A stretch of DNA of 64,000 nucleotides from Pseudobdellovibrionaceae bacterium (GTDB lineage Bacteria; Bdellovibrionota; Bdellovibrionia; Bdellovibrionales; Bdellovibrionaceae), in NCBI GenBank assembly GCA_947449255.1, contig CANFQX010000011.1:54434-118433 (forward strand). Reading direction: 5' to 3'. Below are positions 26,470 to 35,498 of this stretch, in pieces; the stretch's first letter is position 1, and every line of letters starts with the position of its first letter. The position numbers and the translations under genes are program-made. Under the pieces are notes generated by a model. The model had not been told where the DNA came from. It saw nothing but the letters and a program-made list of their open reading frames with translations, and did not search any database.

Positions 26470-29127
26470 CTAAAGCCCTTGAGAATTCTGAAAGCGAATT
26501 TCAAAGCAGGTGTTTGGCGATTCCTCCAGCACCTTAATCGTGGCTTTGTGCTCATCTAAAATTCCCTTCGAAACTGATAAACCCAACCCAGTGCCCTCCC
26601 CGACTTTTTTTGTTGTGTAGAAAGGCTCAAAGAGCTTTTCCATAACATTTTTTGGAATTCCAGGACCCGAATCGATAACTTGAATCACGACCTGCTGCTC
26701 AGAATTATAGGCCTTGATTTTAATCCATCGAACAGGAAGATCTTTCACCGCATCAATGCTATTGCTAATTAGGTTGATCAACACTTGTTCTATCTCGACG
26801 TCATTGCAGTAAATTTGCGCACGAGTATTGCATTCAACTGCAATGGGAGTATCAAACCGGGTTGCTTTGTGTTCAACAAGATTGATCGACTCAGCAATAA
26901 GAGCTTCCAATGAAACATCCCTGAAAACCTTAGCCTCACTGGATCTTGAAAACTTTTTAAGGGCTCCAACAATTTTAGCAATTCGCTCACAAGATTTTTT
27001 GATATTTTCTATTTTAGAATGGAGTTTTTCTGGATTATTTAAGAACTGTGGGATCAATTCAATGGAACCTGCGATGATTGTTAAAGGGTTGTTAATCTCA
27101 TGGGCAATCCCTGCGGACATCTCACCAAGGGCAGCCAGCTTTGAATTCTGAAGTGATTTTAAACGCTCTTGATCAAGCTCTGCAGTGCGCTCCTTAACCT
27201 GGCGAGTAAGCTTGGACGCAAAAGAACCTAGTTCCGAAAAAACAGCCGTCAGCAAGAACAAAAGAAAAGTTAACAAAACTCCGACAAGAGCAGGAAAACT
27301 TTTATGGTTTTCAATAAAAAACTCTGTCGGGTAAATTTCCAGGTGATGTTTAATTTTAAAGAGATCAAAATTTTCGCCAAACTTTAAATTCGAGCTCATG
27401 ATTTCAGAATCCTGAAAAGAACCAAGTTCATAGACTGAATGCGAATCCACTGAAAGTTTAATATTGAGATCTTTTGCCAACTCTTTAAAAGCATTATCAA
27501 AAAAAATCTCTGAAATCACTGGCGCATCGGTCCAGCCCCAAAATATTTTCTGGGGTTGTGGATTCTCAGCTTCTTTTTCAGTCCAGATTGGAAAATATAT
27601 TAAAAATCCTGGCCTCTTCACATTATCTTGAACCAGTTGAATGGGCCTGGTGGCAACGACTTCATTGAGTGCCTTAGACAGCTCGGCGGCATCTCGCCTA
27701 AATTTTTCACTGCCTAGGTTTAAGCCGCGAGCAGGCATATTTCTAGCGATGGGCTCAATATGAGTGACAACAATAATATTATCAAATTTTGCGGCATATT
27801 TAGAATCTAGATCCCTCAAATCAAAGTCAGGTGTTCCATGAGATCTGATTTTTTTTAAAAACTCTGAAATCTCTTTTCTCTCCACAGATTGGATTGTGCA
27901 AAGGGCATTGATTGCTGAATAGTTTTTCTCTAAATCCAAATTTTCTGTATACTTATGCCAGGCCCTTGATTCTAATTCTGGATACAGAGACACCAAGCCA
28001 GAACTGCTGCGCAAAAGCATTGAATAGTGATTTTGTGCTTTTTCTAAGTTAGATTTAGCTTTAGCAACAAGGGATTGAAATTCCATATTTTTATAGGTTT
28101 TAGCCTCTGCTGAAATCCAATTGATTCCGAAGCAGATCATAATCAATCCAACGCTCATAATTATGAATGAAGTTAAATTTGATTTTTCTTTTTTAAAGGC
28201 CCCCATGAAGAGAACACCAGCTCCGAAGGTGAACACCACAAGCTGGAGATACATAAGATCCAAATTTCGACTGCCAAATTCAAAAGGACCATAGCTTTTA
28301 TAGGTAAAACTAATGGCTATGAAAGCAGAAAAAACCAAAAGAATTCTGGCGGCTAGGGTATTCAATCTTAATGTGGCTATTAAAAAAATCAGCCCATTGA
28401 GCCAATAAAAACCGCCATCCCATTCGCCTTTAAAAACCTGAATATTAAGAAGAACCAAAATCCCCAAATAACACAAAAGTTCAAAAAAATTTTTTAATTT
28501 TTCAAATTTGAACAGTTCATTTTTATTAAAGATTGATAAAATGAAAGGGGCAAAAACTACAATTCCAACAAAATTGCCTCCCCACCAAGTCAGCCAGGTA
28601 TAATTCACCGAACCGGGTGCAACAAGACCATTCAAATAAAGGACACTGACCCCTAATGAGGCGCTCACAATGCAGGCCAAAAAACCACAGCTCAATAGCG
28701 TAAAAGATTCTGAGTAAGTTTTGAAATGCTCTCGCTTTATCAAAAACTTTGCAATGGCGAAGGCAAACAAGGCCTCCAGAGTGCTACCAAGGGAAATGAC
28801 CAAGACGCCCCAAAAGGAAATTCCATGATTTAGATTCGACAAAAGGGCACCCAAAAAAATGGCTGGTGCTAATTGCGGTCCAAAGAGCAAAAGCGCACCC
28901 AAGGCTATCCCACTGGCAGGCCAGAAAGGAGTTGTCGCCGCATTGAGTGAAGCCAAAATTAAGCTCAATTTTCCAACAGCAAAATAAGCCAGCGCAGTGC
29001 CTACAAAAATCACGGCAAAATGAATTCCAGAGTAGCGACGCCTTTTATTTATGCAGCTTTTTAAGCAGTCGTCATTTTCCATTTTTTTCCCAAAGATTTC
29101 AATTTGATCCTGTATGAACTGAGCCAT
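26470..29127 (-). CDS. MASE1-CHASE sensor histidine kinase
   Basis: 885 residues. Residues about 35-320 form a MASE1 integral-membrane sensor (PFWPASGIALGALLLFG is its signature), followed by a periplasmic CHASE-like domain (about 340-610, with GLNLGSEKFRRDA), a last helix near 625-645, HisKA with IAHEINNPL (His676) and an HATPase domain (Asn789; DSGPGIP; GTGLGLS). There is no receiver domain. It is the last gene of the che cluster, starting three bases after the CheR/CheB gene, so it is co-transcribed with the chemosensory proteins. The ligand is unknown; CHASE domains typically bind small extracellular molecules such as cytokinin-like adenines or peptides. Confidence 0.9.
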   Translation of the reverse strand: MAQFIQDQIEIFGKKMENDDCLKSCINKRRRYSGIHFAVIFVGTALAYFAVGKLSLILASLNAATTPFWPASGIALGALLLFGPQLAPAIFLGALLSNLNHGISFWGVLVISLGSTLEALFAFAIAKFLIKREHFKTYSESFTLLSCGFLACIVSASLGVSVLYLNGLVAPGSVNYTWLTWWGGNFVGIVVFAPFILSIFNKNELFKFEKLKNFFELLCYLGILVLLNIQVFKGEWDGGFYWLNGLIFLIATLRLNTLAARILLVFSAFIAISFTYKSYGPFEFGSRNLDLMYLQLVVFTFGAGVLFMGAFKKEKSNLTSFIIMSVGLIMICFGINWISAEAKTYKNMEFQSLVAKAKSNLEKAQNHYSMLLRSSSGLVSLYPELESRAWHKYTENLDLEKNYSAINALCTIQSVERKEISEFLKKIRSHGTPDFDLRDLDSKYAAKFDNIIVVTHIEPIARNMPARGLNLGSEKFRRDAAELSKALNEVVATRPIQLVQDNVKRPGFLIYFPIWTEKEAENPQPQKIFWGWTDAPVISEIFFDNAFKELAKDLNIKLSVDSHSVYELGSFQDSEIMSSNLKFGENFDLFKIKHHLEIYPTEFFIENHKSFPALVGVLLTFLLFLLTAVFSELGSFASKLTRQVKERTAELDQERLKSLQNSKLAALGEMSAGIAHEINNPLTIIAGSIELIPQFLNNPEKLHSKIENIKKSCERIAKIVGALKKFSRSSEAKVFRDVSLEALIAESINLVEHKATRFDTPIAVECNTRAQIYCNDVEIEQVLINLISNSIDAVKDLPVRWIKIKAYNSEQQVVIQVIDSGPGIPKNVMEKLFEPFYTTKKVGEGTGLGLSVSKGILDEHKATIKVLEESPNTCFEIRFQNSQGL

Positions 29128-29130
29128 GAC

Positions 29131-31059
29131 CTATCTTCGACCAAGGCGTTTTAGCATCTCAGCTCGGAGTTCTAATATATTTCCCACATAACATGCGGCC
29201 CCTGATTCCAAAGCCTTTTTGGGCATTCCATAAACGACGCTGGATTGTTCATCTTGAGCCATAGTAAAGCACTTGTCAGACTTTGCAAGTTTCAGAAGCC
29301 CTAAGGCTCCGTCTTGCCCCATTCCAGTCAAGATGACTGCCATGCTTTCAATTCCTAATGCGGGTATAGATTCAAACAGCACATCAATACTTGGCCTGTG
29401 ACCATTTGTTTTCCTGTTAAAGTTTTTCTCAATGGCAATTCCGTCTTTTGTTCTCACCAAATTGAGGTGGTAATCGCCCTTTGCAATATAGATGCATCCA
29501 TCCTCTAGTAAAATGGATTTTGACTCCGCTGAGCCTGGATTCAAATCTTGAAAGCCATCTCGCAACCCCGATATTTGTGACATTCTGAAGGCAAAGGAGC
29601 TAGAAAACTCCGGGCTGATATGCTGGACAACAACTATGGGAGGCATGTTTTTAGGAAGCTTCTTTAGCATCAGAGCCAAGGCTCCAGGCCCACCGGTGCT
29701 AGCCCCAATCACAATCACCTGAGGTCGAAAAGCTTTTCGGCGAAAGGGATGCAACACTTTGAAATTTTCAACTAATCCCAAAACACTTTCTGTGATTGGT
29801 TTTGTGATCAAGTTCTGGCAAATTTCCATAATCAATTCGGGTTGTTCTTGGAGGTCTTTTTTTGTGATGAACTCTTGAATTCCTGTTTCCAAGTAATTAA
29901 ATATATTGATGGCTTCGCTGGAGGTCGACTCACAGACAACCACCACTGGCACTTGCATCTCGTTCTGCCTTTGGCTAATCAGCCATTGCATTCCCCCTTT
30001 TTCCGAGAGGGTCAAATCCAATACGATCAGATCTGGATTTTTGTTTAATGCTGGAATGTCGATAAATTCAGATGATTTTCTGTCGCTCACCTCAAAATCG
30101 CATTGAAGTTTTGCTGCGATTTGATTTTTAATTGCGGGCGAAGCATCTAAAATTAAAATATTGCCCTTTTTTGTTTGAAATCGAGTTGCGGAATTTTTAC
30201 CAGCCTCTTTTAGAGCAAGGCTGTCTTTCTCTAAATCCAATTTTTTTCGAAAATACATGGAGGGCTTAAAGGGTATCAGATCCTTTTGGGAAAAAAAAGT
30301 ATCGCTATGCCCCAGAATAAGCAGGCCATTGTTTTTCACGCTTGAGCTTAAATTCTTTAAGATGCCCTTTTGTTCATTGATATCAAAATAAATCAAAACA
30401 TTCCGGCACATCACCACATCAAAGGTTGATTTTCCTGGGTTTTTTGGTGGAGTCCATGGGTTCGAAAGTAAATTAAAAGTCTTAAACAAGCATCGACTGC
30501 GAATTTCTTCAGCTATCGTGATGTATTCATTTTTACCCACAAGACCTTCAAGCAAGTAGGAATGATAATTGCGATCAATATTTTTCAAATTGTGCTTCAG
30601 GTACATGGCCCGTTTAGCGAGCTCAATGCTCTTTGGATCAAGGTCAGTTCCTATGATGCGAAAATCAAACACAAACTTTTCTTGCTTCAACCGCCACAGC
30701 ATTAGAGCTAAGGAATAGACTTCTTCTCCGCTTGAACAAGCGGCCGACCAAACATAGAGGATCTTGTTCTCATATTCCTTGGTTTGGATGAGATGCTCTT
30801 CCAAACTCTTATAGTGGGGCATTTCGCGAAACCACGAAGTCGTATGAATTGTCAGATTTGAAATAAGCATTTCAAATTCATGCCTGCTGCTTGCCACCCT
30901 TTGCAAGTAATTGTTCAAAGTGGTGGTGCCAGTTTCAGCCACTCGAGTGGCTACTTTTCGTAGGAAAAAATCCTGGCGCTCCTTGGCTAGCAAGGTCGCA
31001 CCTGTCAGTGTCTCAGCAAGCTGCAAAATAGTTGCTCGGTCCTTGGCTGAAAACACCAT
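29131..31059 (-). CDS. CheR-REC-CheB fusion protein
   Basis: 642 residues in three parts. Residues 1-275 are a CheR receptor methyltransferase (SNLTIHTTSWFRE; SAACSSGEEVYSLA for S-adenosylmethionine binding; MCRNVLIYF). Residues about 298-415 resemble a receiver domain, with DLIVLDLTLSEKGG (Asp348) and a Lys at 400-401. Residues about 445-640 are a CheB methylesterase with Ser454 (GASTGGPG), His480 (VVQHI) and Asp583 (TGMGQDGA). It thus both adds and removes methyl groups on the receptor encoded just upstream. Known fusions usually put CheB before CheR; here the order is reversed, with the receiver between. The start lies four bases after the MCP stop. Confidence 0.9.
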   Translation of the reverse strand: MVFSAKDRATILQLAETLTGATLLAKERQDFFLRKVATRVAETGTTTLNNYLQRVASSRHEFEMLISNLTIHTTSWFREMPHYKSLEEHLIQTKEYENKILYVWSAACSSGEEVYSLALMLWRLKQEKFVFDFRIIGTDLDPKSIELAKRAMYLKHNLKNIDRNYHSYLLEGLVGKNEYITIAEEIRSRCLFKTFNLLSNPWTPPKNPGKSTFDVVMCRNVLIYFDINEQKGILKNLSSSVKNNGLLILGHSDTFFSQKDLIPFKPSMYFRKKLDLEKDSLALKEAGKNSATRFQTKKGNILILDASPAIKNQIAAKLQCDFEVSDRKSSEFIDIPALNKNPDLIVLDLTLSEKGGMQWLISQRQNEMQVPVVVVCESTSSEAINIFNYLETGIQEFITKKDLQEQPELIMEICQNLITKPITESVLGLVENFKVLHPFRRKAFRPQVIVIGASTGGPGALALMLKKLPKNMPPIVVVQHISPEFSSSFAFRMSQISGLRDGFQDLNPGSAESKSILLEDGCIYIAKGDYHLNLVRTKDGIAIEKNFNRKTNGHRPSIDVLFESIPALGIESMAVILTGMGQDGALGLLKLAKSDKCFTMAQDEQSSVVYGMPKKALESGAACYVGNILELRAEMLKRLGRR

Positions 31060-31063
31060 TGAA

Positions 31064-32776
31064 TTAGACTACTTTCTTAAAGTGACTGCGATCAACTCCA
31101 CCAGCATGGTTTAAGTCAGCATTCAAATCATCACTGCCCCACTCATTTTGTTTGCTCGCGATGTTTCTGACTAAACCTTGCAATTCAGAGTCGTCTTCGC
31201 CTGATGAGTCGAGATGATTCGAATTTTCTAAAGATCCGGAAGAATAAGCTGTGGCATTGCTTGATCTGCTATTTATTTTTTTAAGTTGATGACCATTTAC
31301 CAAGAGCATCAATTCATCAAATACTTTGTACAAGGTGTTGCAATCTTTTTTCAACTGCTCTGCAGTTGATTGGGCAACAAGTGCTGCCTCTGTGTTTGAC
31401 TGACTAGACTCATCCATCTGTTTCATAGCCGTGTTGGCTTGTTGTACACCGACTTCTTGCTGTTGCGTTGCTTCGCCTATGGATTTGATTTGTCCATTGA
31501 TTTGTTCAATATTTATGGAAATCTCTTCAAAAACCTGATGGGCATTTTGACTGACTTTGTAGCCATCACCGACACGGTCTTGAATGACTTCAAGGGTGTC
31601 ACGGACACGACGTTGGCTTTCGACAAGCAGCTGTTCGATCTCTTTGGCGGCGGCTCCGCTCAACTCCGCAAGGTTACCCACTTCTTCAGCGACAACCGCA
31701 AACCCTCGACCATGTGTTCCGGCTCGAGCGGCCTCAATAGAAGCATTGAAGGACAGCAATTGAGTCTTGAACACGATATCATTAATCACTGTGGTCTTAT
31801 TGACGATATTATCAATAACCTTTGAGATATCCTGAAGAGACGTATTTGCTTTTTGAATCGAAGACATTGCGTGGGATAGATGTTCCATGATCTTTTTACC
31901 ATCGGCTGACTTTTCGTTCGCCGTTAATGCCGTATCAATAGAAATTCTTACGTTTTGTCCAGTTTGAGAGATCATACTGCTCATCTCACTCAAGGCCGAA
32001 ACGGATTCCTGAATGGCAGCAGATTGTTCAACGGCTGAGTCTTTCACCTTCGTTGATTCGCGCATCACTGAAATCGTTGATTTTGAAATCAACTGTGCCG
32101 TATTTGAAATTTTACCAAGAATCCCTTCAAAAGATTTTCTGGTCCAATTGAAGATAAAGAGACTAAAGAAAATACTAAAAACAAACCCCACTGAGGATGT
32201 CACGACAAGATAGACAACAATATCTTTTCCCTGATCGCCCACAATGCGAGTGTCTTTATTGACTTCCTCTTCAAATATTTCAAGGTCCTTTTCCAGTTTT
32301 TTAAAGTGATTTGTGAAAGTGGCGTATTCAGCATTGGCTTTTTTGGGTTGACCAACAACAAGATTATCGACAATTAATTTTCCTGAAGCTAGGTAATCAT
32401 TGATCCAGCCATTGACGACTTTCATCTTCTGCTTGGTCACTGCAGAAATTTCAAGGACTTCCATTTTTTTAAAGTCGTCTTGAAAAAGAGCGTCCGTTTT
32501 TACCAACTCTTTTTGGAAATCCACCAAACTGGCTCGGTCATTGGTGACATCAGAAAAGTAGGAGCCCAAGACAATAGAACGAACAGTGTCATGAAGCATA
32601 TCAATGTGGGCCAGGATACGCTCAGAGGGCATCTGTTGCCCCGTGACATTATTGAGCGTTGTCAGTAAGCTAGAAGATTTCTGAACAGCAACACCAATCA
32701 GAAGTCCCTGTGCTAATAGCATAATTCCAACTAGAACCATCATCCGGCCTTTTAGGCTGATTTTATTCATTTTCAT
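31064..32776 (-). CDS. Methyl-accepting chemotaxis protein
   Basis: 570 residues. TM1 is at about 12-32 and TM2 at about 187-210, enclosing a 150-residue helical periplasmic domain of the four-helix-bundle type. The cytoplasmic signalling tip is FNASIEAARAGTHGRGFAVV, fully canonical. It has a potential methylation-helix region on either side and no C-terminal NWETF-like CheR tether. A HAMP domain is not clear after TM2. GGGGA is seven bases upstream of the ATG. It is the only full-length receptor in the cluster and is presumably the dedicated partner of the CheA, CheW and CheR/CheB encoded around it. Confidence 0.93.
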   Translation of the reverse strand: MKMNKISLKGRMMVLVGIMLLAQGLLIGVAVQKSSSLLTTLNNVTGQQMPSERILAHIDMLHDTVRSIVLGSYFSDVTNDRASLVDFQKELVKTDALFQDDFKKMEVLEISAVTKQKMKVVNGWINDYLASGKLIVDNLVVGQPKKANAEYATFTNHFKKLEKDLEIFEEEVNKDTRIVGDQGKDIVVYLVVTSSVGFVFSIFFSLFIFNWTRKSFEGILGKISNTAQLISKSTISVMRESTKVKDSAVEQSAAIQESVSALSEMSSMISQTGQNVRISIDTALTANEKSADGKKIMEHLSHAMSSIQKANTSLQDISKVIDNIVNKTTVINDIVFKTQLLSFNASIEAARAGTHGRGFAVVAEEVGNLAELSGAAAKEIEQLLVESQRRVRDTLEVIQDRVGDGYKVSQNAHQVFEEISINIEQINGQIKSIGEATQQQEVGVQQANTAMKQMDESSQSNTEAALVAQSTAEQLKKDCNTLYKVFDELMLLVNGHQLKKINSRSSNATAYSSGSLENSNHLDSSGEDDSELQGLVRNIASKQNEWGSDDLNADLNHAGGVDRSHFKKVV

Positions 32777-32779
32777 AAA

Positions 32780-33232
32780 TTATTCCCCGCTCACTTTTTT
32801 ATATTCTTGTTCATTTAAAAGTTTTTCCATATCTACCAGAGTGATCAACTCATGAGACGACTTTGCCACACCAATCAGATAGTTTTGTTCTATCTTGGTA
32901 GCCACTGGAGGATGCCGCTCAATTTGCTCTTCGGTAAAAGTCTGCACTCGGTCCACAGAGTCTACGATCGTTGCAATAGCCCCTCGGGCTGTATCGCACA
33001 GTAAAAAAGGTGTCCTGGGCCAGTTTTTAGCCTCATGTCCAAATTTTGTTCTAAGGTCGATGACCCCGACGATGGCCCCTCTGACATTGATCACGCCAGT
33101 AAAATAGTGCACCATATTCGGCATTGGTTTTGGTATTTGATATTCCAAAACTTCACGAATGGAAAGCAAGGGGCTTGCGTAGAGATCTTCACCGACAGAG
33201 AACACCAAAAATTTATTTTCAGATTCAGTCAT
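32780..33232 (-). CDS. cheW: CheW chemotaxis adaptor
   Basis: About 150 residues, a single CheW-like SH3-type domain (FSVGEDLYASPLLSIREVLE; VINVRGAIVGVIDLR). It couples the receptor to CheA. The ATG at 33232 overlaps the CheA stop in TGATG, and AAGGAG lies eight bases upstream inside cheA, so translation is coupled. A GTG three bases earlier is the alternative start. Three bases separate its stop from the MCP start. Confidence 0.93.
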   Translation of the reverse strand: MTESENKFLVFSVGEDLYASPLLSIREVLEYQIPKPMPNMVHYFTGVINVRGAIVGVIDLRTKFGHEAKNWPRTPFLLCDTARGAIATIVDSVDRVQTFTEEQIERHPPVATKIEQNYLIGVAKSSHELITLVDMEKLLNEQEYKKVSGE

Positions 33233-35013
33233 CACGCTAACTCCTTCAATGGTTGCGTTCGATTTAAATAGAAATCAGACAAGACAGCCAGATCTAAAAT
33301 CAATCCAGGCTCACCATTGCCAAGAATGGTGCCTCCAAGAATACCAAAGCTGCTTTCGATATTTTCATTCAAGGGTCTAATCACAACCTGATGTTGTCCC
33401 AGAATTTTTTCAACCAAAAATCCTATTTGAATCCCGCGGTGCAAACAAATAACCACAGACATGGCTTCATCGTGTGTTGACGTCTGCCTAAATTCAGGAT
33501 TGACTTGCAGCAAATTTCTAAGGTCGACGATCGGCAAAATCGCGGAGTGGTGAATTCTTCTGGTTTCACTGCCCTGCACATTAATAACTTCATCCACAGC
33601 ACTGATCGGTATGACATAAGTTTGCCCGTGCAATTGAACAAGCATGCCTTCAATGATATTGACAGATGTTGGCAGGATGATTGAAAACTTGGTTCCCTGA
33701 TTGACTTGACTTTCAATTTCAATTTTTCCACTGATATCTTCGAGAACTTTTCTGACGACATCCATTCCGACCCCGCGCCCGGAAACCTCGGTCACCTTTT
33801 CAGCCGTTGAAAAGCCGGGCTGAAAAATAAGTTGAAATGCTTCTTTGGTAGAAATTTCTTGATTTGGTTTCAATAAATTTTTTTCTATGGCTTTAGCCTT
33901 AATTTTTTCATGATCAAGTCCTTTGCCATCATCTTGAATTGTGATCAGGACACCGAAAGTGTCTTGTTTGGCTGAAATTTCAATTCGACCCACTTCACTT
34001 TTATTCAGCAATTGACGTTGCTCAGGAGTTTCAATGCCATGATCAATAGCATTTCTTAAAATATGCGTGAGAGGATCAATAATTTTTTCAACCACAGTTT
34101 TATCGAGTTCAACTTCTGAACCCTCTGAGCTGAATTGAATTGGCTTTTGCAGACTTCGCGAGAGTTCAATCGTGCTTCGCTCTAGCCTTTGAAAGAGTGA
34201 CTCTAGAGGTTGCATCCTCAGTCCCAAGGCTTTGTCATAGAGATCACGAGTGAGCTTTTGACTTAATTGCAAAGACTTATGAAAAACATGATTTGTCGCT
34301 GAAACTTCAGAACGCCCATGAAACAAAATTGTTTGGTGAATTGAAAGCTCCCCGATTGTTTGCAAAATATGATCTAACTTTTGCGCTGAAATACGAATGG
34401 TTTCGTTGTGTGAACCACTATTTTTTGATGCTGAAACTGAATTTGAATTTTGCTTCTCTAATTTAGCCTCTGAACTCACCTTTGATAAAGGAGATGGCCG
34501 CTCTGTCAAGTCACCACGTTGTCCCGCCGTTCCTGAGGATTTAGAATTCGCCAAGGATTCTCGATTCAAAGCGTGCTGCTGATTTTTTTCTGGAGTGCTC
34601 GTTGCTGGCTTTAAAAGATCAACAATCAAGGCCAGCGGCTGAATCTGCTTCATAAAATCAGGTGATTCCAAATTGCCTTTTTTAAGCCTATCCACCCAGT
34701 CGGTCATAAATTTTTGACTGCGCAAAAGTTCATTCTGAATGGGGTCCGAAAGATCCAATTTACCATCCATAATCAAATTGATGACATCTTCAACTTGATG
34801 CAGATAGTTTCCAAAATCAAAAAGCTGCACGGCTCGTGATCCACCTTTGATATTGTGAGCTATGCGAAAAAGCTCTTCGACGAGATCGATATTAAAGCCT
34901 AAGGCTAAATCTAAGCAAATGCGCTCCCAGCGAATGAGAACATCCATGGCTTCATCACAAAATGAAATTAAAAGTTCGTTGTCTATTTCCATGGGCATCC
35001 TATCGACCATCAT
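33232..35013 (-). CDS. cheA: CheA chemotaxis histidine kinase
   Basis: 593 residues with Hpt (P1) at about 10-115 (IAHNIKGGSRA, His53), a low-complexity linker (130-200, Ser/Asn-rich) in place of a recognisable P2, a P3 dimerisation region (about 205-270), a P4 kinase (NAIDHGIETPEQR; DDGKGLDHEK; GRGVGMD), and a P5 CheW-like domain (about 450-590). It should phosphorylate a CheY-like regulator; none is in this operon, though one lies at 18822-19226. Several ATGs cluster at the start (35013, 35010, 34998, 34992), and the first follows AAGGG closely. It is the first gene of the five-gene minus-strand cluster. Confidence 0.93.
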   Translation of the reverse strand: MMVDRMPMEIDNELLISFCDEAMDVLIRWERICLDLALGFNIDLVEELFRIAHNIKGGSRAVQLFDFGNYLHQVEDVINLIMDGKLDLSDPIQNELLRSQKFMTDWVDRLKKGNLESPDFMKQIQPLALIVDLLKPATSTPEKNQQHALNRESLANSKSSGTAGQRGDLTERPSPLSKVSSEAKLEKQNSNSVSASKNSGSHNETIRISAQKLDHILQTIGELSIHQTILFHGRSEVSATNHVFHKSLQLSQKLTRDLYDKALGLRMQPLESLFQRLERSTIELSRSLQKPIQFSSEGSEVELDKTVVEKIIDPLTHILRNAIDHGIETPEQRQLLNKSEVGRIEISAKQDTFGVLITIQDDGKGLDHEKIKAKAIEKNLLKPNQEISTKEAFQLIFQPGFSTAEKVTEVSGRGVGMDVVRKVLEDISGKIEIESQVNQGTKFSIILPTSVNIIEGMLVQLHGQTYVIPISAVDEVINVQGSETRRIHHSAILPIVDLRNLLQVNPEFRQTSTHDEAMSVVICLHRGIQIGFLVEKILGQHQVVIRPLNENIESSFGILGGTILGNGEPGLILDLAVLSDFYLNRTQPLKELA

Positions 35014-35044
35014 GCCCTTATTAATTACAAGACAAAGATCTATA

Positions 35045-35072
35045 TTATTAGCATCTTTACTGGGCCTCCCAA
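35045..35072 (-). promoter_or_regulatory. Possible promoter of the che cluster
   Basis: Minus strand: TTGGGA (35072-35067), 16-base spacer, TAATAA (35050-35045). It is 30 to 60 bases upstream of cheA. The match is weak in the -35 box. Confidence 0.3.
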
Positions 35073-35237
35073 GGTCTGTGCCTCTCCTGAAAAGTGGATT
35101 TATTGTTAAAACAACTTCAAGCCCAGACTGAAGTTAGATTGCGTTTTCATTTTCAAAGGAAATGGCCTTGCTCGAATTCTCAAAAAGGGATTCAATTAAA
35201 ACTTAGTTAGTGTCCCCTTTAAAAATTAAGGAAGCTC

Positions 35238-35447
35238 ATGTCAGCCTCGACAACTCAATCCCAAGACAGCAATAAAAACGCAAAAAATCCAGACCTTTTC
35301 GAAAAAGAGAGAAGGACTCTAGAAAGACCTACTTCGATGGATCGCCGAGCTTTTCTTCGACCGACAAATCGCCTCAGAGTTTATGGATTTGTGGCTTCCG
35401 CGTTTATCGCCCTAGTTATTTATGCCGCTTATTTCTTTTCGAAATAA
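35238..35447 (+). CDS. Small single-pass membrane protein
   Basis: 69 residues. The first 45 are hydrophilic and charged (RRTLERP, MDRRAFLRPTNRLR), followed by one membrane helix (VYGFVASAFIALVIYAAYFF) and Ser-Lys at the end: a tail-anchored or N-in/C-out topology. AAGGA is six to seven bases upstream of the ATG, which supports a real gene. It diverges from cheA and precedes the M15 peptidase by 51 bases. Function unknown. Confidence 0.65.
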   Translation: MSASTTQSQDSNKNAKNPDLFEKERRTLERPTSMDRRAFLRPTNRLRVYGFVASAFIALVIYAAYFFSK

Positions 35448-35498
35448 AGTTGCCTTATTCAAAGTTTATGTTTGAATTGAATACAAATTGGGGTTGGC

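Noticed and set aside
26455..26470. Hairpin GGGTC/GACCC between the PAS protein gene and the MASE1 kinase gene
   Set aside because: Only five pairs, overlaps the minus-strand stop and has no T run.
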